In this document: in pieces, positions 45,392 to 55,474 of the stretch | Numbering within the stretch: position 1 is the stretch's first letter | Layout of the letters: every line of letters begins with the position of its first letter | NCBI RefSeq assembly: GCF_032814565.1 | Contig: NZ_CP136521.1 | Location: 186,001-250,000, forward strand | DNA from: Hwangdonia lutea | GTDB taxonomy: Bacteria; Bacteroidota; Bacteroidia; Flavobacteriales; Flavobacteriaceae | Direction: 5' to 3' | DNA length: 64,000 nucleotides | Notes under the pieces: generated by a model | Databases searched by the model: none | Seen by the model: only the letters and a program-made list of their open reading frames with translations | Told to the model about the DNA's origin: nothing | Made by a program: the position numbers and the translations under genes

Positions 45392-45441
45392 ATTCTTTTT
45401 TAAATCTTTTCTTTAAGAAAAAACTCTATTTAATTTAAATT

Positions 45442-45987
45442 TTATTGTCCAATGACAACTTTAGGAAAACGAATTATTTTTTCTCCCAGTTTATAACCCT
45501 TTTCAACAACATCAATAATTTTTCCTTTTAAATCGTCGCATGGTGCTGCTATTTGTGTGATGGCTTCATGATTGTCGGCGTTAAAATCATCGCCTTTCTT
45601 GATTACCATAGCCTTTAAGCCTTTTTGCTCTAAAGTATTTACCAATTTTTGGTATATCAGCAATACACCCTTGCGCAAATCTTCGGCTTCTTTATCTTCT
45701 TCAATATGTGTTAAAGCACGCTCAAAATCATCAAGTAATGGCAATAAAGATAACATCACATCTTCGCTAGCCGTTGAAAACATTTCAATTCGCTCTTTGG
45801 CAGTTCTTCTTTTATAGTTTTCAAATTCTGCGAATAAACGCAAAAACTTATCTTTTTCTTGTTTTATTTCGTCTTGAAGCTTTTCCTCAATAGTTTGTTC
45901 TTCAATCGTTTCGTCTACATCAACAGTTTCTGTTTGTACGTTTTCTGTTGGCTCAGTTTCTATATTTTCGTTTTCTTTTTTCGACAT
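45442..45987 (-). CDS. grpE: Nucleotide exchange factor GrpE
   Basis: A 181-residue partner of DnaK that releases ADP. The acidic, Glu/Thr-rich N-terminal tail (1-35) is disordered. The long dimerising coiled coil (about 36-95, DKFLRLFAEFENYKRRTAKERIEM in pieces) precedes the beta-domain with GLKAMVIKKGDDFNADNHEAI and the closing VVEKGYKLGEKIIRFPKVVIG signature. It is the first gene of a grpE-dnaJ operon; dnaK is elsewhere. A clear promoter lies upstream, with a palindrome over the predicted start of transcription. Confidence 0.97.
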   Translation of the reverse strand: MSKKENENIETEPTENVQTETVDVDETIEEQTIEEKLQDEIKQEKDKFLRLFAEFENYKRRTAKERIEMFSTASEDVMLSLLPLLDDFERALTHIEEDKEAEDLRKGVLLIYQKLVNTLEQKGLKAMVIKKGDDFNADNHEAITQIAAPCDDLKGKIIDVVEKGYKLGEKIIRFPKVVIGQ

Positions 45988-46009
45988 CGTATTTATAATT
46001 TATACACTT

Positions 46010-46021
46010 ACTCAATTGAGT
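46010..46021. promoter_or_regulatory. Palindrome at the grpE transcription start (candidate operator)
   Basis: ACTCAATTGAGT is a perfect 12-bp palindrome lying 3 bases downstream of the -7 element of the grpE promoter, so it covers the predicted start site. It is not the CIRCE sequence. A repressor bound here would block transcription of the chaperone operon. Confidence 0.45.
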
Positions 46022-46024
46022 TGG

Positions 46025-46056
46025 CAAAAGTACTGCCATTATTGTAAAAATGTCAA
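46025..46056 (-). promoter_or_regulatory. Promoter of the grpE-dnaJ operon
   Basis: On the minus strand, TTG (46054-46056), a 21-base spacer and TACTTTTG (46025-46032) match the Bacteroidota housekeeping promoter. Transcription would begin near 46018, about 31 bases before the grpE ATG. Confidence 0.7.
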
Positions 46057-46108
46057 AATGTCATAAAAATATTTTAATATTTTTTTCACAAAAAAGCGCA
46101 ATAATTTA

Positions 46109-46127
46109 GTTAATTTCGCAAATTAAC
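46109..46127. repeat. Perfect inverted repeat just upstream of the YceI gene
   Basis: GTTAATTT-CGC-AAATTAAC has 8-bp arms and a 3-base spacer and ends 16 bases before the YceI start codon. It overlaps a weak -7-like TAATTTCG. It may be an operator for this gene. Confidence 0.4.
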
Positions 46128-46143
46128 ACTAAAAACGAATACC

Positions 46144-46800
46144 ATGAAAAAAAGTATTGTTACACTATTTACAATCACGACATTAGTTGTAAGTTTAACA
46201 AGTTGTAAAAACAAGGCCAAAGAAGCCGACACAAAAGAAGCTGAAGCGGTTGCACAAACTGAAGCTACAGCCGAAAAATACACAGCTAACGTATCTGAAT
46301 CTACCATAGAGTGGAAAGGCTTTAAGCCAACAGGCACACACTTTGGGACGATAAGTTTAGAAAACGGTGTACTTAACCTTCAGGACGGAAAAATTAATAG
46401 CGGAACCTTTTTAATAGATATGAATTCTATTACCGTTTTAGACATGCCAGAAGATGATGAAAACCATGCAAAACTTACAGGGCACTTAAAAAGCGATGAT
46501 TTTTTCCATGTTGAAAAACACCCGAGCGCCGCTTTTGAAATTACAGGTTTAAGTGAAGTTGAAGGAAAAACAATGTTATCTGGAAACTTAACTCTTAAAG
46601 AAACCAAAAACAATGTTACATTTCCTGTAACGGTTACAAATACTGATGGTGCGGTGACTTTAACAAGTGAAACCTTTACCATTGATCGTTCCAAATGGAA
46701 TGTAAAATATGGCTCAAAATCGTTTTTTGACGATTTAGGCGATAAGTTTATTAATGATGATATTGAATTAAAAATTACGGTTAAGGCTACAAAGTCTTAA
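46144..46800 (+). CDS. YceI-family lipoprotein
   Basis: A 218-residue protein with a lipoprotein signal peptide (lipobox LTSC at about 18-21) and an Ala/Glu/Lys-rich linker. The YceI domain (about 45-217) has the signature KYTANVSESTIEWKGFKPTGTHFGTISL in pieces, FLIDMNSITVLDMPEDDE, HPSAAFEITGLS and FTIDRSKWNVKYGSKSF. YceI proteins form an extended lipocalin fold that holds a polyisoprenoid; roles in isoprenoid quinone transport or storage and acid or base stress are suggested. It is divergent from grpE and ends at a strong terminator. Confidence 0.94.
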   Translation: MKKSIVTLFTITTLVVSLTSCKNKAKEADTKEAEAVAQTEATAEKYTANVSESTIEWKGFKPTGTHFGTISLENGVLNLQDGKINSGTFLIDMNSITVLDMPEDDENHAKLTGHLKSDDFFHVEKHPSAAFEITGLSEVEGKTMLSGNLTLKETKNNVTFPVTVTNTDGAVTLTSETFTIDRSKWNVKYGSKSFFDDLGDKFINDDIELKITVKATKS

Positions 46801-46821
46801 ACTGAGTATTGTTTTTATTTT

Positions 46822-46851
46822 AAAGCCATTTTGCAATTGCAAAATGGCTTT
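46822..46851. terminator. Bidirectional terminator between YceI and GH5 genes
   Basis: A perfect 30-base palindrome (arm AAAGCCATTTTGCAA) is flanked by T-runs on both strands. It lies 21 bases after the YceI stop and 64 bases past the convergent GH5 stop, so it can end both transcripts. Confidence 0.85.
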
Positions 46852-46915
46852 TTTATTTGTTTATATTTTGAAAAGCCTAAAAATTTAAATTGAATAATGG
46901 TGCGATTTCACTACA

Positions 46916-48508
46916 TTAATCGAATTGAATATTAATGGTTCGTTGTGAAGGTTTTTCCAATGGCGGAACAATAAACCACCCAGAATCTCCATTAGGAATT
47001 GTTTTAATATTCAAATTTGGAATTTGATCTTTTGATACTTGCGACACCTTTGAAAGCTGAGGCACAAAAATTACAGTGGAATTTTGATTGTTTCCATCTT
47101 CTTCCCAACGCATCTCAAAGGATTTTACATCAAAATTGTTTTTATAGTTAAGCAATGTACCATTAACCGCAACCGGATAAGAGCGCACCAAAACTACATT
47201 GAAATATCGCAAATTTTCTGTTCCAGGATCGTAGGACCAATAGGCCTGTCCAAAAAGGTGCTCTTCAATAAGCGAAATCGCATTTTTTGCAACAGGAATC
47301 ACACTTTCCGAATTGCCATAAAAGGCACCCCATTCGCCAAGCCATACAGGCATTTGCAGTTGTTTGCCCTTATTTTTTATTTGGTCATAGATATATGCCA
47401 CTCGCTCGTTTGAGGCGTTTGCCACGGCATCGGTATCGGTTACCAAATCATAACCATGTGGGGCATAGGCCACCAATGGATCGGGTGTGCCATCTGCTAA
47501 AGTTGTTCTTTCAATACTACTGGCCACTCCGGTATTGCTATAATAACTGTGCTCTAAAAACAGGATGTGTTTTGTATCGACTTCCCGTATGGCCTCACTA
47601 ACCTTTTGATACATTTTCTGCAAATGGTTAACTTCAAATTGCCGGTTAAGTTCAAATAATTGACTAAATACAAAATCATAATTATCCCTATTTGATAGTA
47701 TTTTTAAAGCCTCCATTCTACCTTTTTCATCACTCCACATGTCTCCCAATTGCTTTTCGGTAAGCACTTCGCCCGTTAATTTGTAGTGCAGCTGCCCATA
47801 AGCCGATAGCAATACCATAGTAGATTGCATGCCAGAAGAACCCGGAAAAGGTTCATTCATAATATCGTAACCAATTACCGTGGTGTTATCGGCATACCGT
47901 TTGGCAACGTGTTGCCAAAGGGCAGCATAATGATCTTGAATGCCTACACCATCTGATGCGGGTTTATTTAGCCAAAAATTATCAAATGCGGTTTGAACGG
48001 CTTCACTTAACATATAGGCATCGCTCCAAATAGCACCTTCAGTATGTGGTTTGCCCTCATCTAAAGTGGCCCATTCCGGGGCGCCATCGCTATATTTTAC
48101 GCTAAAAAGATCTTGATGCATATCCAAAACGACAAAAATATCGTTCTGTTCTGCCCATTGTATCCGTTTATCAATTTCTTGTAAATAGGCTTCATTGTAA
48201 ACCCCTGGTTCGGGCTCCAACCCATCCCAAATTAAAATAAACCGAATGCAATTAACACCCCATTTCTTTAAATTTTCATACAACTCCGGCCCGCTCTGAA
48301 AAATATAACCTTCCTCTTTATTCTTACTGACAATGTTTATTCCATTAAGGATAATTTCTCTTCCTTGTTCATCTATAAACTTATCGCCTTTAATGGTTAT
48401 GGTGCTTGGTAATATGTTTTCATTTACTGATACTTGGCTATTGTTTTTACAACTTATAACCACAAAAACCAACAGCAAAAACATTATTAATTTTTGAAAT
48501 TTGTTCAT
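46916..48508 (-). CDS. GH5-family lipoprotein glycosidase, endoglycoceramidase-like
   Basis: A 530-residue lipoprotein (Cys20 in VVISCKNN). The GH5 (cellulase-type) TIM barrel spans about 40-420. Features are GINIVSKNK, RFILIWDGLEPEPGVY, VVLDMHQDLFSVKYSDGAPEWAT, the acid/base Glu219 in GYDIMNEPFPG, and the nucleophile Glu392 in WLGEWGAF. The DMHQDLFS...GDGAP-type and YD(I/L)MNEPFPG motifs resemble endoglycoceramidases and related glycolipid-cleaving GH5 enzymes more than cellulases. A C-terminal beta-sandwich (about 430-530) follows. If correct, it splits the glycan from a ceramide or similar lipid; this is inference from motifs. It is the last gene of the tetR operon, 65 bases after the aldehyde dehydrogenase gene. 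Confidence 0.85.
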   Translation of the reverse strand: MNKFQKLIMFLLLVFVVISCKNNSQVSVNENILPSTITIKGDKFIDEQGREIILNGINIVSKNKEEGYIFQSGPELYENLKKWGVNCIRFILIWDGLEPEPGVYNEAYLQEIDKRIQWAEQNDIFVVLDMHQDLFSVKYSDGAPEWATLDEGKPHTEGAIWSDAYMLSEAVQTAFDNFWLNKPASDGVGIQDHYAALWQHVAKRYADNTTVIGYDIMNEPFPGSSGMQSTMVLLSAYGQLHYKLTGEVLTEKQLGDMWSDEKGRMEALKILSNRDNYDFVFSQLFELNRQFEVNHLQKMYQKVSEAIREVDTKHILFLEHSYYSNTGVASSIERTTLADGTPDPLVAYAPHGYDLVTDTDAVANASNERVAYIYDQIKNKGKQLQMPVWLGEWGAFYGNSESVIPVAKNAISLIEEHLFGQAYWSYDPGTENLRYFNVVLVRSYPVAVNGTLLNYKNNFDVKSFEMRWEEDGNNQNSTVIFVPQLSKVSQVSKDQIPNLNIKTIPNGDSGWFIVPPLEKPSQRTINIQFD

Positions 48509-48573
48509 TTTTTACTTATTAAATTATTGATAATCAATCCTATTTTTTGATGCACTCATCTTTTAACATCATC

Positions 48574-49944
48574 TTAAAAAAGATGCTTAATTTTCTTTAC
48601 CATATTCATAGGTAGATTGTAAGGTGGATACCTAAGTGGAGCATCAAACCAATTGGCTTTTTTTATAATGGCTTTATGATGTGAAAAAATGTCAAAAGAT
48701 TTTTTACCGTGATACGCTCCAATGCCACTTTGCCCAACACCACCAAACGGCAATCGTTTATTTGTAATTTGAATAACGGTATCGTTAATGGCTCCACCAC
48801 CAAAACTATAGGTATTGATTATTTTTTTTTGAAATTTCTTATTCGTGGAAAAAACATAGGTAGCCAATGGCTTTTCATAATTCGAAATATAATTATGGAT
48901 ATCGTCTTCCGTTTTATAAGCAATTATAGGAAGAATAGGTCCAAAAATTTCACCGGCCATTAATTTACTGTCCAATTGCGGTTCATTAACCAATGTTGGC
49001 GATAGGTAATTATCTTCATCATTGCTTTTGCCTCCAAAAATAATTTCTTCGCCCTTGAGCATTTCTTTTAATCCCGTATAATGTTTTTGGCTCACGGTTC
49101 TAGAAAAATCTGGCGATTCCTCCATATTTTCTCCATAACAATTGGTGATATTTTGTTGTAATGCCTCAACCAATTTATCCCTAACACTGTGATGAACCAA
49201 AATATAATCTGTGGCGATACAGGTTTGTCCTGCGTTTAAAAACTTGCCCCAAACAATGCGTTTTGCAGCCAAATCAATTGATGCCGTTTCATCTACAATA
49301 CATGGGTTTTTACCTCCCAGTTCTAAAGTAACTGGCGTTAAATGATTTGCAGCACTCTCATAAACTATTTTACCCACATGTGTACTTCCCGTAAAAAAGA
49401 TATAGTCCCATTTCTCAGCTAACAATTGCTGAGAAACTTCAACACCACCCTCTACCACAGTAACATGATCTGGCTTAAAAACGGCTTTGATAATTTCAGA
49501 AATTAGAGCCGCTGTGTTTGGGGTGATTTCTGATGGTTTTACAACAACCGTATTGCCCGCCGCAACAGCACCAATTAAAGGCGCAATGGCCAACTGAAAA
49601 GGATAGTTCCATGGTGCTATTATCAACACAGTTCCAAAAGGTTCTTTGTAGATATAATCCGACGAAGGCCAATTCATCCAACTGGAAGATACTCTTTCTG
49701 GGCTTGCCCACCGCTCAATATTCTTTAGCATATGTTTTAATTCTGCCAATACAAATTGGGTTTCGGCCGCTAAAGTCTCAAATTTTGGTTTTTTAAAATC
49801 GGCATACAAGGCATCACAGATCGCATCTTCACGTTTAATAATTTCTTGCTGTAAGCGTTTTAATGCTATTTTTCTAAAGGCTACATCTTTGGATTGTTGT
49901 GTTTTGAAAAAAATTCTTTGTTGTTGTAATATGTTTTGAATCAT
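48574..49944 (-). CDS. NAD(P)-dependent aldehyde dehydrogenase, class 3 type
   Basis: A 456-residue enzyme that oxidises aldehydes to acids. It has the short class-3 N-terminus, IAPWNYPFQL, the cofactor turn FFTGSTHVG, catalytic Glu208 (LELGGKNP) and Cys242 (NAGQTCIA), and GEIFGPILPI. Class-3 members often act on fatty or aromatic aldehydes. The C-terminus (RYPPYNLPMNMVKKIKHLF) is typical of this class; no clear membrane tail follows. It has no signal peptide, so it acts in the cytoplasm on something imported or produced by the rest of the operon. It lies 37 bases after the PKD lipoprotein gene. Confidence 0.94.
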   Translation of the reverse strand: MIQNILQQQRIFFKTQQSKDVAFRKIALKRLQQEIIKREDAICDALYADFKKPKFETLAAETQFVLAELKHMLKNIERWASPERVSSSWMNWPSSDYIYKEPFGTVLIIAPWNYPFQLAIAPLIGAVAAGNTVVVKPSEITPNTAALISEIIKAVFKPDHVTVVEGGVEVSQQLLAEKWDYIFFTGSTHVGKIVYESAANHLTPVTLELGGKNPCIVDETASIDLAAKRIVWGKFLNAGQTCIATDYILVHHSVRDKLVEALQQNITNCYGENMEESPDFSRTVSQKHYTGLKEMLKGEEIIFGGKSNDEDNYLSPTLVNEPQLDSKLMAGEIFGPILPIIAYKTEDDIHNYISNYEKPLATYVFSTNKKFQKKIINTYSFGGGAINDTVIQITNKRLPFGGVGQSGIGAYHGKKSFDIFSHHKAIIKKANWFDAPLRYPPYNLPMNMVKKIKHLF

Positions 49945-49981
49945 TATGCCTTAATATAATTTAAGTTTTAGCAATTGGACT

Positions 49982-50869
49982 TTATAACGATTCCAATGAC
50001 AAATGAAACAATAGGGTTGGTTTATCATAAACCGTAGGTTCTGTATGAATGCCCAATGCCACATTCATGGTTGTTGCCGTAATTTCTTTGATAATCACCA
50101 ATACTTTTTTATCCTTAAACCCAAGATATTCGCCCAACATCAATTGGGTTTTATCTGTAAAGTTTACGGGGCCGGTTGCGGCATCCACAGTAAAATCCCC
50201 TTCCATAATTTCCCATGTAGCATCAGTAGCCGGTGTGTACATTACATTTGCCAAAGGCACATTGTTTATATCATAAGACACCGCCGTAATATCGGTAGGA
50301 CGTTCTATACTTGCATAAACTAATCCCATGAGGCTTTGCCCATCTTTATTGTCTACTATATATCTTCCGTCATACACAAAAGTAAAAGTATCTTCGTACG
50401 AAGCGCCCAAACCAACGGCATCTAAAAGATTATCGAATGATGGCAGTAAAAGTCCCAAATCATTATCAACCAAACCAGCACCTTCTTTACCAGAAGTATA
50501 GGCTTTTTTCAGTTTCCACGATTTTCCTTGAGGTTTGGCTTGACCGCCTGTTAATAAAATCTCTATTGATTCTTGGATGGTAACTAACTTCGTTTCTGAA
50601 AATGATCCGTTTGCGCCAGTAGCTGTTAAAACCACTTCATATTCACCCGCAGCAGCATAGGCGTACACGGGATCTTCTTCTGAGCTTGTTGCTCCGTCTC
50701 CAAAATCCCAGGAAATGGATGTCGCATTTTCCACCGTTCCATTAAAGGTAACTTGTGTGCCTTCTACTAAAAATTGAAAGTCGGCTAAAGGTTTATTAAC
50801 TTCATCTTCGCTACAATTTACAAACAGTAAGGTGAGCATTAAGAGGCTATATATTTTTATATTTTTCAT
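49982..50869 (-). CDS. PKD-domain surface lipoprotein
   Basis: I start at the ATG at 50869 (295 residues), which gives a lipoprotein signal peptide (LLFVNCSEDE, Cys about 19); the longer frame overlaps susD. A PKD domain (about 28-108) carries the signature ISWDFGDGATSSEEDPVYAYAAAG in pieces. The rest (about 120-295) is an unassigned beta-rich domain with GKSWKLKKAYTSGKEGAG, a motif seen in Bacteroidota lipoproteins encoded after SusCD pairs. By position it is the SusE-like substrate-binding lipoprotein of the locus. It lies 16 bases after the SusD gene. Confidence 0.85.
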   Translation of the reverse strand: MKNIKIYSLLMLTLLFVNCSEDEVNKPLADFQFLVEGTQVTFNGTVENATSISWDFGDGATSSEEDPVYAYAAAGEYEVVLTATGANGSFSETKLVTIQESIEILLTGGQAKPQGKSWKLKKAYTSGKEGAGLVDNDLGLLLPSFDNLLDAVGLGASYEDTFTFVYDGRYIVDNKDGQSLMGLVYASIERPTDITAVSYDINNVPLANVMYTPATDATWEIMEGDFTVDAATGPVNFTDKTQLMLGEYLGFKDKKVLVIIKEITATTMNVALGIHTEPTVYDKPTLLFHLSLESL

Positions 50870-50885
50870 GATTTTATATATTATT

Positions 50886-52364
50886 TTAATTCTTATCCCA
50901 CCAAACCGGTGTATCGATTTTATTTGCACCTTGTCTTGAAATGGCTTCCATTACGTTATCATTGTTCGAACTCAACTCGAAACTGGAATATAAAAACCTT
51001 GTGGGCAAAACACCATTTGTTACGCCTTGAGACAAATTAGCAGCTGTTCTATCGGCAATAACCGGATACCCAGTTCGCCGTATATGTGACCATCCCTCAA
51101 AATAATTTGGAATAAGTGCCAACCACATTTGTGTACCAATTTGCTCCTCATCATTACTTCCCGATAATGTTGCTGTTGGACTCGCCATAAAAGATACTAT
51201 TTCTGAGGCATCAACTTCCCATTGATTTAATGAGGTTTCAATACCTTTTCTATACAAAGTATTGGCTTGCGTTGGGTCGTTGTTATAAACCAAAGCGGCT
51301 TCAGCCCTTAACAGCCATGTTTCTGAAGCTGTCATAATATACAATTTACTATCTGGTGAGGAAAGCCTAGTACCCATATCTGATTTTGCTGCAAAATTAG
51401 AAGCTCCAAATGCTGCATCATCCAATCCGTTAGTCATTCCGCTAAAACTTCCGTTGGCATCTTCACTTACAAATACGGGCAACCTAGGGTCTGTCGTTGC
51501 TTGTAATTGATCGATTAACATTGTTGACATTTTTATGGAAGGAAAGCCTGTGCGCATAGTAAACCATGCATTACCATTGCCTTCGGTTTCAATCATAAAA
51601 GCATTATGGGCATTATCTTCCATTAAAGGTTCTGACAAACATTGCGCTACAGTTTGTTGAGACAATGCACTATCAGCATACCTTAAACGCATTGCTAACC
51701 TAAGGCGAACACTATTGGCGAAACGTACCCATTTATCCATATCGTTATTAAAAACAGGGTCAGAATTTGGGTATGCCATGGAAGCATCGGCAGTTTTTAA
51801 TATGTCAATACTAGTTGTTAAACGTGCTATCATCTCCCTATATATCACTTCTTGTGTATCGTATTTGGGTAAAATAATATCTTGGGTTTTTCCTTTTCCT
51901 CCTTCAGTAAATGGTATTTCCCCGAATGCATCTGTAATTTTGGCATAGCCTAATACGGCGATGATATTGGCTATAGAATGGCGCACTTCGTTTTTAGTTT
52001 CTTCGGCTGAAGTAATTTCCAAAACTTCTTCTATATGTCTAATTACACCGCCATACATATCATTAAACATGCCGTTGTATTGTCCATCAAATCCATCACC
52101 ATACTGGTCTGGAATACGTGCCGTACTTCCGGCCACAAAATAATGACCGTAATGTCCAGAAAATCTAGATACTGATTGGTCTGTTGTTCCCAAAAACAAG
52201 CTTCTTACGGCTTTTGTAAACAAAGCGGCATCATCAATGGATGTTACGGCATTGGGGTTATCTCTTAAATCGTCTAAACGATCCTGGCATGAAAATGGTA
52301 CTACTACCATAACCATTACGACAATTATTTTCATTATTGTTTTTTGTATGTTTTTCATAATCAT
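50886..52364 (-). CDS. SusD/RagB-type nutrient-binding lipoprotein
   Basis: A 492-residue lipoprotein ([11 protein letters not shown]; the ATG two codons downstream is an equally good start). It looks like the SusD-like_2 group: [21 protein letters not shown] at the N-terminus, [15 protein letters not shown] in the TPR-like helical region, and [12 protein letters not shown] later. SusD proteins cap the SusC channel on the outer surface and hold the substrate. The gene starts 5 bases after susC ends, so the pair is tightly coupled. The ligand is not evident from the sequence. Confidence 0.94.
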   Translation of the reverse strand: MIMKNIQKTIMKIIVVMVMVVVPFSCQDRLDDLRDNPNAVTSIDDAALFTKAVRSLFLGTTDQSVSRFSGHYGHYFVAGSTARIPDQYGDGFDGQYNGMFNDMYGGVIRHIEEVLEITSAEETKNEVRHSIANIIAVLGYAKITDAFGEIPFTEGGKGKTQDIILPKYDTQEVIYREMIARLTTSIDILKTADASMAYPNSDPVFNNDMDKWVRFANSVRLRLAMRLRYADSALSQQTVAQCLSEPLMEDNAHNAFMIETEGNGNAWFTMRTGFPSIKMSTMLIDQLQATTDPRLPVFVSEDANGSFSGMTNGLDDAAFGASNFAAKSDMGTRLSSPDSKLYIMTASETWLLRAEAALVYNNDPTQANTLYRKGIETSLNQWEVDASEIVSFMASPTATLSGSNDEEQIGTQMWLALIPNYFEGWSHIRRTGYPVIADRTAANLSQGVTNGVLPTRFLYSSFELSSNNDNVMEAISRQGANKIDTPVWWDKN

Positions 52365-52369
52365 CAGGT

Positions 52370-55300
52370 TTAAAAGTTGATTTTTAAATTAAGTCCATAA
52401 CTTCTGGTTGATGGTAACGATGAGTGCTCCAATGCAGCTCCTGTTGGTCCACTACTGTAACCTGCTTCGGGATCAATATCGCCAGCCGCATTATAAATAA
52501 AGAATAAATTTCTTCCGATAGCCGATAAACTTCCAGATTGAATGAATGTGTTTTTTAACATTGATTTGGGGAAATTATAAGTTAAAGCAACTTCTTTTAA
52601 TTTAATGTTGCTTGCATCTAAAACTTGATTGGTAGCTATTTGATTTGTAAATACATCTGAAAATTGTTTTAACATGGCATTGGCCGGTGTTTCGTTTACA
52701 AAACCCGTATGCTCATTAATTCCATCTTCAATTATTCCTGTTTCCCTTCCTTCTAAACTACGGGCATCTGTTCCAAAAAACATTCTATAGGCGCGTCCGT
52801 AAGAATAAAATTCGCCCCCTTGCTGAATACTTATTAAGGTGTTTAATGATAGATTTTTGTATTTAAAGCTGTTTGTTATACCACCAAACCAGTCTGGTGT
52901 AATGCTTCCCATCTTTATGCGCTCACCTCTTTGTGCAAAACCATCATTTGTTATTAATTTTCTTCCGAAGTTATCACGTAAAAAATCGTAGCCGTAAATA
53001 CCTCCAAACTCCTCACCTGGTCGAGCCTCAACAGAAACCGCCCAAAGGGTATTTAGTGTAATACTTTCTAAACTTTCATTTAATGATTCAACGGTCGCAT
53101 TACTTTTGGTGAAATTAAAACCAAGGTTCCACTCAAAATTATCAGTTTCAAAAGGTATGGCGTTTACTTGAAACTCATAACCTTTATTAGAAATAACACC
53201 GGCATTAACCACCTTGGTATTATAAGCCGTAGACCCGGATACAGGTACCGCCATTATCTGATCTTTGGTTTTAGTTTGATAATACGTAAAATCTATTTGA
53301 AGGCGGTTTTTAAAAAACCCAAGTTCGGTACCCACTTCCCATGACTCAGAGGTTTCTGGTTTTAAATTAAAAGAAGGTAAACTACCGGGAATGGATCCCA
53401 CCGTATAAGATAACGTAGGTGTTTGGTCAACATTATAAATCCCTTGGGTTCTATATGGACTTGTGTCGTTACCAACCTTAGCAAAAGATCCTCTCAGTTT
53501 GCCTTTGTTAAATATGCTAGATTCTATGCCCAACATTTTTGTGAATAATAAGCTCATGTTTTCAGAATGATACCAATACGAGTTGTTCGCTTTTGGTAAA
53601 GCTGATGAATTATCATTTCTTATTGTAGCATCGAAATAAAGAAACCCGCCGTAACTAAACTGCCCTAAACCATAATATGAATACACCCCTTTTTTGGAAA
53701 CACCTTCTGAACTAAAAGCGTTTTTATAATTACTAATTCTATATAAGTTTGGCACCTTACTATCATTACCTGAAATATTTTTATAACTACTAAATTCGTC
53801 CCTATAACTTGAGCCCAAACTAAGTGTTACTCTAAAATCAGAAATATTGGTTTTGTAAGTGGCTAATATATCCGAATTCCATATTCTACTTTTACCACTA
53901 TCATGTGCATAACTTCCGCGACCATTACTTTGAAATTGTGATCCTCTGGCTGCATAATTGGTATAATCATATACAATATAATCCATACCGGATTTTCCTG
54001 TTATTTTAAAGTTGTCTGTCACATCCCAATCGGCTGAAACCACACCTTGAAAACGGTCCTTTTCGTCAAAATTCTTCACATAGTTTTGAGACCAATAAGG
54101 ATTATTGAACGTGTTGTCTAAATTCCATTTAATTTCATCACCATCGGCGTTTACTGTATTATTTTCCACATCGCTTAACCTAATATCCCTAGGCATTAAC
54201 GAAAGTTGTAAGGCAGTGTTTGCACCATCTTCCGCCAACGCGGGTCTGTTCTTAATTTTAGATGTTATATAGGTTATTTTACCGTCTACACTAAATCTGT
54301 CTGTTAAATTTGTTTTGCCCCTTAAATTAAAGGTTTGTTTTGCCAATGTGTTGTTTTTAACAATGCCCTGACCGTTTTCATCGGTAATGGACATTCTAAA
54401 TGATCCTTTTTCCGATTGTCCTTGAAACGCTAAAGTGTTGGACGATGTATACCCATTTTGATAAAATTGCTCGTAAGGATTACCGTGAGAGACATAGCTG
54501 TTGTTTTGCCCTAACCAATTGGTATAGGATTGACCTTCCATCTTTGGCCCCCAACTCCAAGAGAAAGGATAATCTAATAAAGGTCTTCCATCACCTCCAA
54601 TAGGTGCAAAATCACCAAAGGCACCCGAACCATACTCATTTTGCAAGTCTGGTGTTAAAGCGATTTCTGTAAATGAAAAAGACGAGTTGAATGAAATCCC
54701 AATACCTTCCTTTTTAACTCCCGACTTAGTGGTAATCAAAATTACACCATGCATACCCAATGAGCCATAAGCCGCCGCCGCACCCGCGCCTTTTAAAACA
54801 CTTATAGATTCAACATCATCTGGATTAATATCCGATAACGCATCGCCACGATCAACGCCACCCCATTGTGAACCTCCGCCGGCATCGTTACTAACGGGAA
54901 TGCCATCAATTACAACCAACGGACGGTTTGATCCGTTAATAGTGGTAACGCCTCTGAGTAGAATACGACTCGAGCCATCTACTCCAGTATTACCGTGGCT
55001 AATTTGAAGCCCAGACACTTTACCGGAAAGGGAGTTCATTACATTATTCTCTTTAGCAACATTAACTTCTGCTGCAGAAATCTGCGAAACAGAATATCCG
55101 AGAGACTCTTTGTCTCTTTGAATATTTAATGCCGTAATAACAACTTCATCCATTTGTTGTGTATCCGTTTCAAGTGATACATTTACAGTGCTTTTACTAC
55201 CAATTAACACCTCTTGGGTTTTGTATCCCATATAAGAAAACACCAAAATATTATTGTCGTTTACTCCATCGATTTCGTAGTTACCATTAAAATTGGTAGT

Positions 55301-55450
55301 AACCCCTCTATTGGTATCTTTTATCAATATTGTAACCCCTGCGAGTGGCATGTTTGTATCCTTTTCCAGCACCACACCAGAAACGGTTTTTTGTGCAAAT
55401 GATGTCATTGATAATCCAATCATCATTGCGATTAGTAAAAATTTATTCAT
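52370..55450 (-). CDS. SusC/RagA-type TonB-linked outer-membrane transporter
   Basis: A 1026-residue outer-membrane protein with a signal peptide (1-19). A carboxypeptidase-like regulatory domain (about 22-95, [21 protein letters not shown]) is followed by a TonB-box-like DEVVITALN (about 100), the plug domain (about 110-230) with [11 protein letters not shown] and [28 protein letters not shown] in pieces, and a 22-strand barrel ending in YGLNLKINF. With SusD it imports an oligomeric or lipidic substrate using TonB energy. It follows the beta-helix/cytochrome gene by 24 bases. Confidence 0.97.
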   Translation of the reverse strand: MNKFLLIAMMIGLSMTSFAQKTVSGVVLEKDTNMPLAGVTILIKDTNRGVTTNFNGNYEIDGVNDNNILVFSYMGYKTQEVLIGSKSTVNVSLETDTQQMDEVVITALNIQRDKESLGYSVSQISAAEVNVAKENNVMNSLSGKVSGLQISHGNTGVDGSSRILLRGVTTINGSNRPLVVIDGIPVSNDAGGGSQWGGVDRGDALSDINPDDVESISVLKGAGAAAAYGSLGMHGVILITTKSGVKKEGIGISFNSSFSFTEIALTPDLQNEYGSGAFGDFAPIGGDGRPLLDYPFSWSWGPKMEGQSYTNWLGQNNSYVSHGNPYEQFYQNGYTSSNTLAFQGQSEKGSFRMSITDENGQGIVKNNTLAKQTFNLRGKTNLTDRFSVDGKITYITSKIKNRPALAEDGANTALQLSLMPRDIRLSDVENNTVNADGDEIKWNLDNTFNNPYWSQNYVKNFDEKDRFQGVVSADWDVTDNFKITGKSGMDYIVYDYTNYAARGSQFQSNGRGSYAHDSGKSRIWNSDILATYKTNISDFRVTLSLGSSYRDEFSSYKNISGNDSKVPNLYRISNYKNAFSSEGVSKKGVYSYYGLGQFSYGGFLYFDATIRNDNSSALPKANNSYWYHSENMSLLFTKMLGIESSIFNKGKLRGSFAKVGNDTSPYRTQGIYNVDQTPTLSYTVGSIPGSLPSFNLKPETSESWEVGTELGFFKNRLQIDFTYYQTKTKDQIMAVPVSGSTAYNTKVVNAGVISNKGYEFQVNAIPFETDNFEWNLGFNFTKSNATVESLNESLESITLNTLWAVSVEARPGEEFGGIYGYDFLRDNFGRKLITNDGFAQRGERIKMGSITPDWFGGITNSFKYKNLSLNTLISIQQGGEFYSYGRAYRMFFGTDARSLEGRETGIIEDGINEHTGFVNETPANAMLKQFSDVFTNQIATNQVLDASNIKLKEVALTYNFPKSMLKNTFIQSGSLSAIGRNLFFIYNAAGDIDPEAGYSSGPTGAALEHSSLPSTRSYGLNLKINF

Positions 55451-55474
55451 AAATCAAAGTTTAATTAGTTACTA

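Noticed and set aside
46010-46021. CIRCE element for HrcA
   Set aside because: The palindrome has no 9-base spacer and does not match TTAGCACTC/GAGTGCTAA.
50870-50929. Extended N-terminus of the PKD lipoprotein
   Set aside because: It overlaps the susD coding end and hides the lipoprotein signal peptide that starts at 50869.
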